From Microplitis mediator (taxonomy: Eukaryota; Arthropoda; Insecta; Hymenoptera; Braconidae): DNA of 64,000 nucleotides. Under the pieces are notes generated by a model. That model had not been told where the DNA came from. It saw nothing but the letters and a program-made list of their open reading frames with translations, and searched no databases. The DNA lies in NCBI RefSeq assembly GCF_029852145.1, contig NC_079976.1:8556001-8620000 (forward strand), in the 5' to 3' direction. A program made the position numbers and the translations under genes. Positions 1-11,975 of this stretch are shown one piece after another; position 1 is the stretch's first letter; each line of letters starts with the position of its first letter.

Positions 1-748
1 GAAAAGAAAATAATTTTTATTTTTTTAACGGAGTATTCTAGTGTAGAGGCATGAATGTCAGGTAATTTTTAAAGTGCTGTAAAAAAAAGGCAATCAATAT
101 TCTTACTATTCATTTTTTAATAAGTTATTTATTAAGATTTCAAGAATACAGAAAAAAATAAAAAAAATAAATTTTTTTAATTCCAAAAAGTAGCAGCTAA
201 TGAAGTAGGGGATCTAAAAAAATTGGCACGTGACCATACCCACGATTCCAACCCTTCTAGCAATCTGAAAAAAAAAAAAGATTATTAATCTAGAGTAATG
301 TCGCAATGGCTGGAACTAGGGAAAAGTTGAAAAAAAATTTTTTAAGTTAAGGATTTAATTTAAAACTAGTTTAAAATAAATAAAATTTTTATCAACAACT
401 TTGTAATTATCTTTTTTAAAAGTTTTAACTGCAAAATCTAGACCAAAACAATCAAAAGCATTTCGTGCACGTCTCTCATTCAGTGTATTTTCACCCTATC
501 AACTCTTTCCCACCCTCGTAAAATTGAGTTCAACACCTCTAAAATAGACTAGTAGATTCTCAATACCTTCAGTTGGGTTTCAAACATCCTTTCGTGCTGT
601 AATATTATATTTATTACTATTACATACCATTACATTATTAAATTTTTTCTTTAATATCAATTCGTGTCTGGAAATTAAATAGAAATTTACTAAATTAACA
701 GAAAGATTTGATTCCTCTTGTGAATTATAAATATTAAAAATAATAAAA
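1..748. other. 5' flank of DNAI7, no gene recognised
   Basis: AT-rich sequence with no ORF of coding character. It should contain the promoter and 5' UTR of the downstream + strand gene, but no clear TATA or initiator stands out. A polypyrimidine-AG followed by a short coding-like stretch can be read on the - strand near 200-275; it is too short and degenerate to call (see rejected items). Confidence 0.5.
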
Positions 749-3700
749 ATGTATACGGATCCTTTGGCAGAAATAAAATTTTTTCGGAGTTACGCTGAAA
801 CAGCTAAAGAAAAAGTAAAACGTATCGAAGAACGGTATAATTTAAAAGTTTAAAAATAAAATAAACATGAACACAAAAGTTTTATTTTAAAGTTTATTAT
901 GTTTACAGAAATGTACTGATCAAGGACATGCTCGAGGAGATACGAGTAGAGAAGTTTAAATCTGAGACAGAAGCTTCGATCGATGAAGATGAAGCGAGAA
1001 AACGAAAAGTTCATTTAGAAAAAACCTGGCATGTTATTACGAAAAATGAACAAGCGTTTATGGAGGATGCTTTGGAAAACAAAGAAGAAGATGAGGTGAT
1101 TGACGTTTATTTAAAAATATATTTAAGGTAATCCATTTATTACCAATAGAAATTATGTAATTTTTTTTTCTTTTTTAACTTCCCGCTAAGAAAATTGGAA
1201 ATTTTTGAAAAATTCGGGAAGTTATTGGTTTCGGTCCGATTTTCGAAAATCGAATTTCTATCAAATTTTGACGTTTTGAGGTTCTAGGAAGCTATTCTGA
1301 CTAATTTCATGATGATGTCCGAGTGTATGTATGTATGTATATTAGACTGGGCCAAAAAAATTGAGTAATTTAAGTCGTTTTGACTCAACTTCAACCTTGA
1401 ATAACTTTCGAAGGAGTGAATTTAGCAAAAATGATAAGAGAACTTTTTTGTAGAGCATTAAATTTCCTTCAAGAATATGTATCTTGACTAAAAAAATTTT
1501 GATATTTCTAGTAGTTACAAAAATCCAAAATAGTAACAAAGAATTTACAAAACAAATCAATGTTTAAGGCACGGTTACAAGGAAACGGCTCGTTTTACGT
1601 CAATTTACTAAGAGGGATTTTTTGTAGGGAATTTACGAGTTTTGGGTAAAAAATGAAATTTCTGTCAAAAAACTAATAGCTGTAACGATACACCTCTTAA
1701 TATCAATATTAAGGGCTTAAACTTGGACATTAATTTTTTTCGGTCATCAGGAATCACAGTATCACAGTATCGAAAAAAAAAAAAAAATTGTCGATATTTT
1801 TGGCCCAGTCTAATGTATACATGTACGTACGTACGCACGTATGTAAATATCTGTAACTTTTGAACGTATGAACCGATTTTGATCGTCAAGGTGTCATTCG
1901 ACGGGGCTTATTAATTCCTATAAACTGTGAAAAATCGAGCTTGATCGGTAGGGCTGGTTCAAAGGTATTCCAAAAATAAAATTTTTTCAAAAATGTTCTT
2001 TTTGGATAACTTGTAATGTGCTTGATGGATTGATTCCAAAATTGACTGGGCTTTAAAACTTTATAAGCCGCGTCGATTACGACCTCAACCGTCTCAATCG
2101 GTCAATTCGTTTGAGAGATATCGTTGGAGAAAAAATGGTAAAAAACGTTTTTTTTCGAAAAGAACGGCATACAAAAGTATTTTCAAGCTCGAAGAGCTCG
2201 AAAATGTATTGACAACAATTTTTAGGAGCTCAAGGAGCTCGAAACAGCGGGAAGTTTTGGTGCTGGCCCGCAGGGTCAACCGATAGACAGGTTGTTTTTA
2301 TTATTATAAGAGTTTTCAGAGAAATTATTTAATTTATCAATATCCCTAAGGCTAAAAATAAGCAGTCTAGCCTACAGTTTTTACCAGTCACCTCCCAAGA
2401 AAATAAATAGAAAATAATTAAAAAAATTTAGACTCTGTCTACGCCAGGAATCAATCATTTTTTTATTTTCTATTTGTATCATTAGAATTTTTTTTTAATT
2501 TTATTATTAATGTCCCCGAAAACTAAAAACGGAAGCGGCGAATAAAAATATGTCTTTTTGGAATTAGTAACGCAATATACATTAGACGTTTTAACTTTTT
2601 AGTACCTCAGGATTATTCATAATATAAAAAAAAAATTTATTTCGAAACTTTATTTTAATTATTGTCATAAATTTCGAAAATGAAACTTGAATTGTTACGA
2701 TTAAATTAAAAATAAAAAACTATATAATATCCGTGTATACTTCGATGAGCTACGTGACTTTTAAACAGTATTACCTTGAGAAAGCGAAACGATAGGAGAT
2801 GACATAAAATATATATTTATAGTGGATCCAATACATGACTTGTGACGGTCTACCAAATCCTGGGATACTGTCAGAATTAAATACATTTTTATTTATTTGG
2901 GATTTAGAGGATGAAGAAGCGTCAATGTTAAATATTTCACACAAATGCCAAGTCGTTATTTATGTAAGACACTAAAGTAAATAAATAAATTATTTATTGA
3001 CGTATTTAAAAAATGACAATTAAAAATTTTTTTAGTTATTGCTAAAATTAGATAACATTATTGAGTTGAGTTTAATGGAACCTCCTGAGTATATTGAGGA
3101 CTGCAAAAAAGTACGTAAAATATTTAGGGCAAAGCTGAAATACTGGATTGATCTGGCGACTTATCGGCTTCTTCGTCAGATCGAGCGAGACATGATTAGA
3201 GAGGATTTAAGAAATGCGAGATATATAAAAGAAGCTGATGAAATTATTTGCTGCATTTGGGCTTTGATCAGATTGCCAATTAGTATCAAACAATTATCGG
3301 AACGTGAAAGGTAATTTTGTTAATTAGAGCAAAGGCGCTTTGTAACAATTAATTTTTTTTAAACTGAGGCCTTTGCGCATAATTATTTTTTTATGAACTT
3401 CTATAGAAAAATTTAAAAAATTTAAGACCATTCTCTCAATATTCCAAAATATTTTTATGAAGAGTCGATAATTCATTATCTTTTTTTTTTACAATAAAAT
3501 TTATCGATTTTGACAAAAATTTAACAACTTTTGACTGATTGACCTGAAAAAAATCCTTTCAAGGTTTTCTACTTAATATATTACCTTTGAAAAAAAAAGT
3601 GAGACGTGTCGACTGAAAAAACTTATTATTTTACCAACTGAAAATTCTTTATTTTTTTCCAGTTTAAATAAAAAAAAAAATCGAATTGTCAATAATTTTT

Positions 3701-6700
3701 TATTAAAATAAGTTAATATTTGTTGGTAAATGTCAATTTTTAATTGGAAATATATAAAAAATCTCATGAAATTATTTGTAGTATTATTGATTTTCAACAA
3801 TCATGACACTAGTACGTATCATGATCTTCACAAATTGATTACTTGTAATCAGCGCAATTAAAAATTTTTTCTGTCAAATTTAAATCTTCTTTTAGCTTCT
3901 ACGTAATCTTTCTCATCTTCGGAAGTTTTATCACCCACCGGTTGTTGTTCGCGTAATAGATAACGCAATTTCCCACAATTTCTCTTTGCCATACTAAATA
4001 TTTTAATTCAATAATAATAATAATAATAACTTTTTTCATAGAATTACAATCTCAAAAAAATAAAAAAAATAAATTAAAATTAAAATATACAAACTGACAT
4101 TACTAAAGACTCTAGCAAACTGGATCTTTTGGGGCACATGGGTGACTTTGACTCTGATGTTTCGAATCGCACTGAGATAATCAAACGCAATTTACCAAAA
4201 AGACCCTTCAGCTCAAAAGTTTTTCACGAATAGTCACTAGAGCTACATAACGCCGCTCCAAAGTTACTGACATAAAAAAATCCATGTGTGCCTCAACCGA
4301 GCCGGCTTGCCAAAGAGTTAAATATTAAATAACTAAAAAGAATTTATCAGCTTAATAAATAAAATTTATTAAATAATTATTTGCAAAATTAAATAACTTA
4401 GTCATCAAATTATTTTCGAAATTCGCAAAAATAAATTTTCAAATCAAAAATATAATTAATCCTTTTTTTTTTAAATATACATAAACATAAAATGAGTCAT
4501 TAACTTAATACTGTAATGAATTAAATTAAATTAAATTTGTCATGAATATTTATTTATCAATTGTTACAATGAATGCACTTATTCTCAATGCAGAAATATA
4601 CATGAATAAATAAGTTTTATTTATTTATTATTTAACAGAAATCCAATAGAAATAAATTTTAAAGAACTAGATCTGACTGTTAAAATGCCTGTGGATGTTG
4701 ATTGCTACGCTATGTCAATACGCGGCCTCTGGATTAAATACGATCATTATTCAGATCAAGGATCATCATTTTTTATGCCAGAAATACCACAAGAGTATAA
4801 TATGAATGAAGGTATTATATATTAATAATGACATTGCGGTTAATGAACTATGTAAATAATATTTATTTATTATCATATTTTAATTTATACAACTTTGTCT
4901 TTAGATCTTTTGACCTTTTGTCTGAACGAGTACGATACAAAAGTCAAAATTCGTCATGAACAAGTCGAGGGTCGTAGATTGAGACTCGAAGAAAAAAAAA
5001 TGATGGTCGAACGTTTATCGAATCCGTCACAATTCGTTACATCTAAATCGGAAAAAAAAGGCAAACAAAGTAAAAAATTATCACCCCAGGCTGGACGGTC
5101 TAAAAAAACGGAACCTGAAGCTGAGCCTGAACCACTACCGTATTTACCTACACCCGATGAAATCATTCTGCAGAAAGAAGGTCAGCAAATTAAACAAATA
5201 AATGTTTTAATGAAAATAATTATTAATTTTTTTATTCTTCAGAGGAAAATAGAAAGGAGTTGAGAAAATTATTATTTACCCGGTGTGAAAAAACAGAAAT
5301 AAATTTACGAAAATATCGGATACTTGGCGGAGTGTATCATATTGATTTAATTTATCAACCACCTCAGCCTAAAGATATGAGAGGAGATATTTTTTTGACA
5401 ACACGTTAGTTTTTTTTTTTTTTTATATTTCTATGTACGTATATATTAGGGTGCTTCGTTTGAAACGAACATCTTTTTTTTTTAGCGGACACAAGAAAAT
5501 TTTATTGTTTATGTTGAGATAATTCCCTGAAAATTTCAGCTCTTAATTTTAATTTGAAGTACTTCCTCTCGAGCATCAAAGTTTTCCCATTTAAAATGCA
5601 TGTAAATCATTTTTGATTTTGAGCTATCGTTTTGGAACTAGTTTTTATTTGTAGAGTAATTTTTACTTTTTAAAAGTGTATAAAACGGTTTTGGTCTAAC
5701 TCGATCCATGTCGATTGTATCAGCTCCGAAAGTCAATTTTTCACTTTTTTCATTTATTTTTGTTAATAGTGAAGAAACGGCTCATCTGACAAAAAACATG
5801 CATGGGACCAATCTTTTAGGAAATTTTGCCCTCTACAAAATTGCTCATGACACTTATATTGCTAAAGTGCACTGTTCATGAGATACATGTATTTTAACAT
5901 TTTACAATAAAAAGAATTGTAAGCTTACTATAGTACTAATCTTTTTTACTGTAAAATGTTAAAATGCATGTATCTCATGAACAGTGCACTTTAGCAATAT
6001 AAGTGTCATTAGCAGTTTTGGAGAGGACAAAATTTCCTAAAAGATTGGTCCTACGCATATTTTTTGTAAGATGAGCCGTTTCTTCACTATTAACAAAAAT
6101 AAATGAAAAAAGTGAAAAATTGACTTTCGGAGCTGATACAATCGACATGGATCGAGTTAGACCAAAACCGTTTTATACACTTTTAAAATACAACAATTAC
6201 TCTACAAATAAAAACTAGTTTCAAAACGATAGCTCAAAATCGGGCTGTTATAGTAATTTAAAAAAAAGTTATTCGATTTACATGCATTTTAAATGGGAAA
6301 ACTTTGATGCTTCAAACAAAGCACCCTAATATATATAATCATTTATTGATAATTAGCTTAAAAATTAACAATTGTTTGAAAACTTTTTTACTAGTTAATA
6401 TTTTCTTGTGCTTTTATTTGATTACTTCATAAATTATATCGTAATGTCACTTTGACATTACGATAAAAATGAATAAAAGTAAAAAAATTTACGAAGCCCT
6501 TTTGCTTACAAAAAAAATTTCTTTTTAAATTTCTTACGCTTGTTGAAAATTACTGAACTCACATGGAAAAGTTTAAAAAAAAATCCAGGCCCTTCAGGTA
6601 TTAGAGACGCGTAATAAAAAATCTTAACATGTTGATATTTAAATATCACGAGTCGTGACCTGCAGAATAAAAAAAAAGTAAAAGTACAAGACATTATTTA

Positions 6701-9700
6701 AATAAATTTATAAATAAAATAAAAATACTTGGAATAAAATAAATTTACAGTTCAACTACCAAAAGAACTCAGATATGTATCTTTTTTACGGCCGTACAAA
6801 GCGCCACCGCCAGCACCAGACGCAGAAAGAACTCCGGAGGTGATTGAAGCTGAAATGAAAGCTCTTGAAGCTGCGATGGAAGCTCTAGTGCTTGTCACTT
6901 TCAAGTAAAAAATAAATATAAATGTTTATTTAAAGTTTTTAAAAGTGTATGGGCATTGAATTATTGTACAGTAAATAGTTTTTATTAAGATAAAAAATTT
7001 GTATATACGTATCACAGGCTTCCGGAGTCAGTTTTGTGGTTCGAGCCGCCTCTGGTCGCTCACTGGATTGATGATAAAAAAATTTGGTCGACTCAGGACG
7101 TACATGATATCAAATACAATGAAGAAAAACAAATAATAACATTCAGGACTGGTAGACTTGGCATCCACGGTCTTGCGGGATTTAAATTTATTAATTTACC
7201 ATTTCAAAGTTGGGAATTGAAACCGGAAACTGGTAAAACTGGTGGGGTGACACTCAATATTTCTGCTGCTATTGTTCAAGTTGAATTTGTCGTACGGGTA
7301 AAAATTATAATTATTCACTAATTTATTTATTTTTTATTTTATTTTTATTAATTTTTTTTTTTTCAGGAAAATTTGGTATGTCTAAATTCTTTAATCGGAG
7401 GCACTACAACTGCACTTCAAGATCTTGTTGGAAAATATATGAAACTTGATTTATTAATACGAGTAAGTCAATAAATTTTTTTTTTCTTACTACTTTCCGA
7501 ACTAAAAAAAAAAATTTTATTATTCTTTTTATGATGTCAAAAAATAAGGGACGATTTGATAAAAATAATTATGGTAATTGTTTGGAAGTGGGGTCAACCA
7601 CATTTTTGGCCATAAAAAATCGAAATATTGATTTCTCGACTTTTTATTGTCAAAATTGTGAGTAACCTTAGTTTCGATTATTTTAAAAAAATCTATTTTT
7701 AAAAATTCATAAAAAATTTTCTAATTGCAATATCAAAAAAATTTTTTCTTTCAAAAATACAATACTACACGGAGAGAAATTTATGGTAACAATTACCATA
7801 TATTATAGTAATGGTTCCCATAATGCATGGTAACCGGTTTTTTTGAAATGTTGATTATAGGAACGGCAACCATATATATTATGGTAATCATTCCCATAAT
7901 TATGGGTATAATTCCTATATGGTATCGGAATAGTTGGTAATTATGGTAATCGTAACTATGTAACTATGGTAATGGTTACCATAATATTGTGGTAATCATT
8001 CCCATACATTATGGGAATAGTTACTATAATATATAGGATTTATTCCCATGTGCACTTAGGAATCGTTACAATGTGGTTATAGGATTGGTTCCTACTTGCT
8101 TATGGAAACTATTCCTATGAGTATGGTAATCATTACCATAATTCTATTACCATGCGATATGGGAACTGTTACCATAATCATGGGAATTGTTCTCAGAAAG
8201 TATGGGCCTATATCCCATAATTCCAAGTAATCATTACCATAACGGTATGGGTCTATGAGATGATATTTCATAAAAGTACTAGGAACGGTTACTATAAATT
8301 TCTCTCCGTGTAAACAACTAATACATGTACAATATCACCAATTTTATTTTATTTTATTTTTAGTTTCATTTTCATTAATCATATTTATATTAAATTCCAA
8401 TATCACTTATATTATATTATTGTTACTATTAATTTATACTGCCGATCGGCATTCGTTGCAATAAATAAATGAATAGATATTCAGTTTTTTTATGTTTTTT
8501 AAGAAAATAAATGCTAGCAGACTCAAAAAAATGTTGCCACAAAAATTTCGATGAATATGATGAAAAACATGAATTTTTTATATTTAAAAATTGCAAGAAC
8601 TCATTGAAATATCAAAAATTTATAATTTCTGATGGTGGATTTATAAATCCGTCGTGAAATAAAACAATTTAAAAAAAAAACCAATCGATAATATTTATTT
8701 CTAAATTTTTTATCGTCAAAAATGTGGTTGACCCCACTTCCAAATAATTACCATAATTATAAAGGAATAAAAATATCTAGTGTTGAAATTTTAATCATTA
8801 ATATTTTTTTACTAATTAGCTTATTGTGAAGTCAATTTATTTGAAACATTTTTTTTTTTTATCATAAAATATTTTTATAGAAATGATAAAAACTAATATT
8901 TGTCTCATAAATCTACTCATATATTAAAAACAAAAATATTTTTGAGTAAAAATTTTATTTAGTTAAAAAAAAATTTTGGGTTTAATTTAAAAATTAATTG
9001 ATTGAATAAAAACAATTAATTGAGTCAATACTCGATTTCACGATAAAATTTTCACTAAGCAAAATTTTTTTGTTACTAATTTTAAATCAAATTATTAAAG
9101 TTAATTATGAAATTTCGTGGCTTAATTGAATAATGAACAAAACTGCTTTCAAAATGAATAATATTAAATAATCACGTAAGATTGTTTTTCTTGAATCATA
9201 AAATTTCTAACGTAAAAAAAAAAATTAACATGTGCCAATGTGACCCGAGACATGCCCTTCTAACGTTGCACTTGGTTGCGAGTTATGAAAATCAAGTAAA
9301 ACTGAATTTAAATCAGGCTTGAATTGTAAATCTAAACATTTTTTGAATAACAAATCCATAACTTTATTAAGATTCACATAAATGTCACACAATTAAAATT
9401 TTTCCTTTAAATTCAAATCAATTTACTTGAAGTTATTAACAATTTAAAATCCGTCTGAAATATAAAATATGAATATCATTATAAATTAACTTATTTACAT
9501 ACCTCGTTTTTATTTTCATATCAATACAATTATTGATATGAAAAAAAACAATTTTTTTTTTTTACTGTCCATAAGTCAATTAATATTTATTTCAAAGCTG
9601 ATAGTTATTTGAAAAACCTGAATTTTGATTGAAAATTCTTTTTCTCATGAGCAATTAGTTTTTAAATACGAGAAATTTCATTGCAAGACTTGAATAAACT

Positions 9701-11873
9701 GACAATTATCAAAAACTAATTGATATTTAAAAAAAAAAAAAATTACTACTGTCTTTTAAAAATTTTTTTAATTAAACCCCCACTTTAAAAGATTATGCTT
9801 TAATTTTTTTAATTACGTCAACAAGTCGATATTCATGCAAAGTAATTAAATTTCTATGACAATTATCTTTGAAGATCAGGCAAAATTTTCAAAAGTTCAC
9901 ATACAATTGAATCTATTTATAATTTGAACACTAAGTATCAATCTGAATATGAATTATTTACAGAAAATGAGATCTGGTGGCTGTGATTTATTCCCTGAAA
10001 GAGATACTTTTAGTTACATAAAAGGCCTTCCAGTAAAGCACCCGATTGCTGAAAAACATCTTCAATCATGCATGGGTTTACTTAGTACAGCATACATGTT
10101 TGCCTGGTCAAGATGGAATGCAACAGTATCAGCGCGTCAAATAATTATCCAAATAAAAGAATTACACGGGTGTGTTGCCAAAGAACAAACAAATATGATG
10201 CTGATGGTAACTCCACTGCGTACTACTCTTATTGATTGCACAGAAGTTGGCTCTGAGTTCAGCGATAAATCAATGCCTGGTGAAGACTCTAAGGTACTTT
10301 TTATATTCATTTTTAAAAAAAGTACTCGATCACCAATCCCTTGATATCCATCTTCCTTATAAATTTAATTAATAAAATTATTCGGACATAATTTCGATTG
10401 TCAATTTTTTTTTACCCATAAGATAAATTTATATTGCATATATATTTTTTTTTTACACAGAGTAACAGTACCAAATAACGACCGAGCTCCAATTAATGAC
10501 TGGGTATTTAAAGACTCTATAATTTTAAAATTCTGGAATTTAATTCATGAAAAATTTACAACTCACAACTTTATATTTTTCATAAATTAATTTCTACAAT
10601 TTAATAATTATTATGAGTCTAAGACCCCGCCATTAAGTGGAGCTCGGTCAATATTTGGTACTGTTACTTTAAGAGGGTGGTCACAAAGAAATGATTTTAA
10701 AATTCCCTGATATTTCCCAATTTTCCAGTAAAGTTTTTCATATTTTTCTCTGATTTAGAAATTTTATTCGTATCATTTATATATTCAAAGTTTTTATTAT
10801 ATTTTCATTTTTAATAATTAAATTTGATAATTAAATCATGCGAGAAACCATAAAAAATGGCAATAAAATAAATTAATATTGCCTACTTTTGATAAATTCG
10901 GTGTTAAAAATGTATAAGTTAAAATATTTAATAAGAAATTTTATGATTTAAATAAATTCAAAACACACTGGTTACAAAAATTAAGGGATATTAAAAAAAA
11001 TTTCAAATTTTTTAGTCATTTTCAACAGTTTGTAACTCGAAGGAAAATGGTCGTACAATAAAAACAAAAAGTCAAACTGTAGCTTCAAGTGTCTCGTTTT
11101 ATGATCTGGGTCTTTAAATTTTTGTATTATGCGCGGTTCCGGAGCAATCAAAAATCAATCTTAATTATCGAAAAAAATTTATTGAAGCTCGGAGACCGTT
11201 TTTAAGACGAGCAAAAATTTGGTAAATTTCTTTTTTGATAGTTTTCTTAGGATTACTCCGGAACCGCACATAATAAAAAAAATTGAATACCAGATCAGAA
11301 AACTAGACACTTGAAGCTACAATTTGCCTTTTTTGTTTTTGTCGTTTGACGATTTTCCTTCGAGTTACAACCTGTTGAAAATCACTTTAAAATTTGAAAT
11401 TTTTTTAATATCCCTTAATTTTTATATCTAGTGTATAATTGAAAATTTTTTAAATTTTTAACTGTTACAATTTAATTCTCTGATAATTCCCGATATTCCC
11501 GGTTCGTGGCCACCCTGTACTCATGATCCTGAATAATTTTTTTTTTAATTATTTCAAATTTGTAAGGTCACTGTACTTTTTTGAAGTAACTTTTTTTTAC
11601 GTGTGATAAATTAATACCTTAAAAAAAAAAAATTAGCGGGAATTTTTAAGGGACATGGAGACTGAGTACTTAACTCTATTAAATAAAATTATAAATAAAT
11701 ATATTTTTTATAAAATATATATAAATTTTTAGTTTTTCGCGGATGTTTATCATTTAGCATCACATACTGCTGGGATAAAAACCCGACTGTTGATGAAAAA
11801 GGTATCTTTTAAATTAGCATCTACTGTTACTAAATTACTGATAGCTACTAATGTCATCAGTACGTCTTCGTGA
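749..11873 (+). CDS. DNAI7: Axonemal dynein-associated protein DNAI7/CASC1, 12 exons
   Basis: Coding exons: 749-834, 909-1095, 2823-2963, 3036-3310, 4639-4811, 4905-5180, 5243-5404, 6751-6904, 7018-7297, 7367-7462, 9964-10293, 11733-11873. All introns are GT-AG and all phases join, giving 766 codons plus stop (human CASC1 is about 716). The N-terminal third is charged and coiled-coil-like, then a stretch with WIQYMTCDG matches the CASC1_N region. The middle is acidic/lysine-rich linker, followed by LGGVYHIDLIYQPP, then a WFEPPLVAHW...FQSWELKP block typical of the family, and a C-terminal part with LLSTAYMFAWSRWN. DNAI7 associates with inner-arm dynein in motile axonemes; in insects this implies sperm and chordotonal neurons. 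The ATG at 749 is chosen because exon 1 must leave two bases to join exon 2 and only the donor at 835 does so. Family assignment is firm; the exact first exon is less certain, as an upstream exon could exist. Confidence 0.9.
1177..2257. mobile_element. Foldback/MITE element in DNAI7 intron 2 (host of a nested one)
   Basis: Ends are inverted copies of AACTTCCCGCT (1177-1187) and AGCGGGAAGTT (2247-2257). The interior contains ATGT/ACGT microsatellite runs around 1325-1345 and 1815-1845. A second element (1341-1814) sits inside it. No coding capacity. Confidence 0.55.
1341..1814. mobile_element. MITE nested inside the 1177-2257 element
   Basis: Terminal inverted repeats ATTAGACTGGGCCAAAAAAA (1341 onward) and its complement ending TTTTGGCCCAGTCTAAT at 1814. 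The flanking TA suggests a Tc1/mariner-type TA target, but the superfamily is inference. Non-coding. Confidence 0.7.
3513..4543. repeat. Copy A of a ~1.03-kb duplicated sequence (in DNAI7 intron 4)
   Basis: Matches 47602-48640 in the same orientation over its whole length with only scattered substitutions and short indels. It includes the shared block of the reverse-strand small ORF (3858-3992) and a non-coding block around 4100-4320. I see no terminal inverted repeats and no clear target duplication. It may be an uncharacterised dispersed repeat, a retroposed fragment, or a segmental duplication. Confidence 0.8.
3858..3992 (-). CDS. 44-codon small ORF inside repeat copy A
   Basis: ATG at 3992, stop TAA at 3858. 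The product begins MAKRNCGKLRYLLREQQPVG and ends KFDRKNF; it is basic at both ends with an acidic middle (DKTSEDEKD). The same ORF is present in repeat copy B with one substitution (Gln17 to Arg). It is too short for the track of longer ORFs. I do not recognise it. It could be a gene fragment carried by a transposon, a microprotein, or chance conservation because the two copies are young. Confidence 0.3.
   Translation of the reverse strand: MAKRNCGKLRYLLREQQPVGDKTSEDEKDYVEAKRRFKFDRKNF
5445..6331. mobile_element. Near-complete palindromic foldback element in DNAI7 intron 7
   Basis: Almost the entire 0.88 kb is one inverted repeat: left end ATTAGGGTGCTTCGTTTGAA, right end ending AAAGCACCCTAAT, symmetric about ~5915. 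Paired landmarks are AAGAAACGGCTCATCT near 5772 and its complement near 6072, and TGTATCAGCTCCGAAAGTC near 5717 with its complement near 6125. The right arm has an extra ~30 bp near 6240-6275. Flanking TATA/TA is compatible with a TA target. No coding capacity. Confidence 0.85.
7562..8767. mobile_element. Foldback element in DNAI7 intron 10 (host of a nested one)
   Basis: Long terminal inverted repeats: TTTGGAAGTGGGGTCAACCA near 7579 and the complement near 8728-8748, extending outward to TTATGGTAAT/ATTACCATAA. The interior is interrupted by the 7767-8311 element. Non-coding. Confidence 0.8.
7767..8311. mobile_element. MITE with internal GGTAAT/ATTACC array, nested in 7562-8767
   Basis: Ends ACACGGAGAGAAATTTATGG and its near complement ending AAATTTCTCTCCGTGT. 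Between them are more than a dozen short imperfect repeats of the type ATGGTAATNATTCCCATA in both orientations, making the element internally self-complementary. Non-coding. Confidence 0.8.
10461..10668. mobile_element. Short MITE in DNAI7 intron 11
   Basis: About 208 bp with inverted ends AGTAACAGTACCAAATAACG and its near complement ending GGTACTGTTACT. Subterminal GACCGAGCTCCA and TGGAGCTCGGTC pair as well. Non-coding. Confidence 0.8.
10674..11517. mobile_element. MITE with AGGGTGG(T/C)CAC ends
   Basis: Left end AGGGTGGTCACAAA at 10674, right end GTGGCCACCCT at 11507-11517. The subterminal CCCTGATATT/AATATCGGG motifs also mirror. It begins only a few bases after the 10461-10668 element. 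A separate palindrome occupies 10977-11425 inside. Confidence 0.7.
10977..11425. mobile_element. Palindromic element nested in 10674-11517
   Basis: Inverted arms starting TTAAGGGATATTAAAAAAAA (near 10981) and the complement ending near 11420; the inner arms include AACTCGAAGGAAAATGGTCG with its mirror near 11350 and GCGGTTCCGGAG with CTCCGGAACCGC. Non-coding. Confidence 0.75.
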
Positions 11874-11969
11874 TATATTTTTTATTATATAAATGAATAT
11901 AGATATACATTTACATATAATTATTTTATAAACAATTATAATATATTTTATGAAATGTTGTAAATTCTC

Positions 11970-11975
11970 AATAAA
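11970..11975 (+). terminator. Likely poly(A) signal of DNAI7
   Basis: AATAAA about 97 bp after the DNAI7 stop codon. Positionally suitable, but AATAAA is frequent in such AT-rich DNA. Confidence 0.45.

Noticed and set aside
200..275. - strand stretch ARRVGIVGMVTCQF after a polypyrimidine-AG, faintly like ribosomal protein L37A N-terminus (KKVGIVG)
   Set aside because: Only about seven residues match, the frame stops at once, and further similarity needs several indels. Chance or an unprovable fossil.
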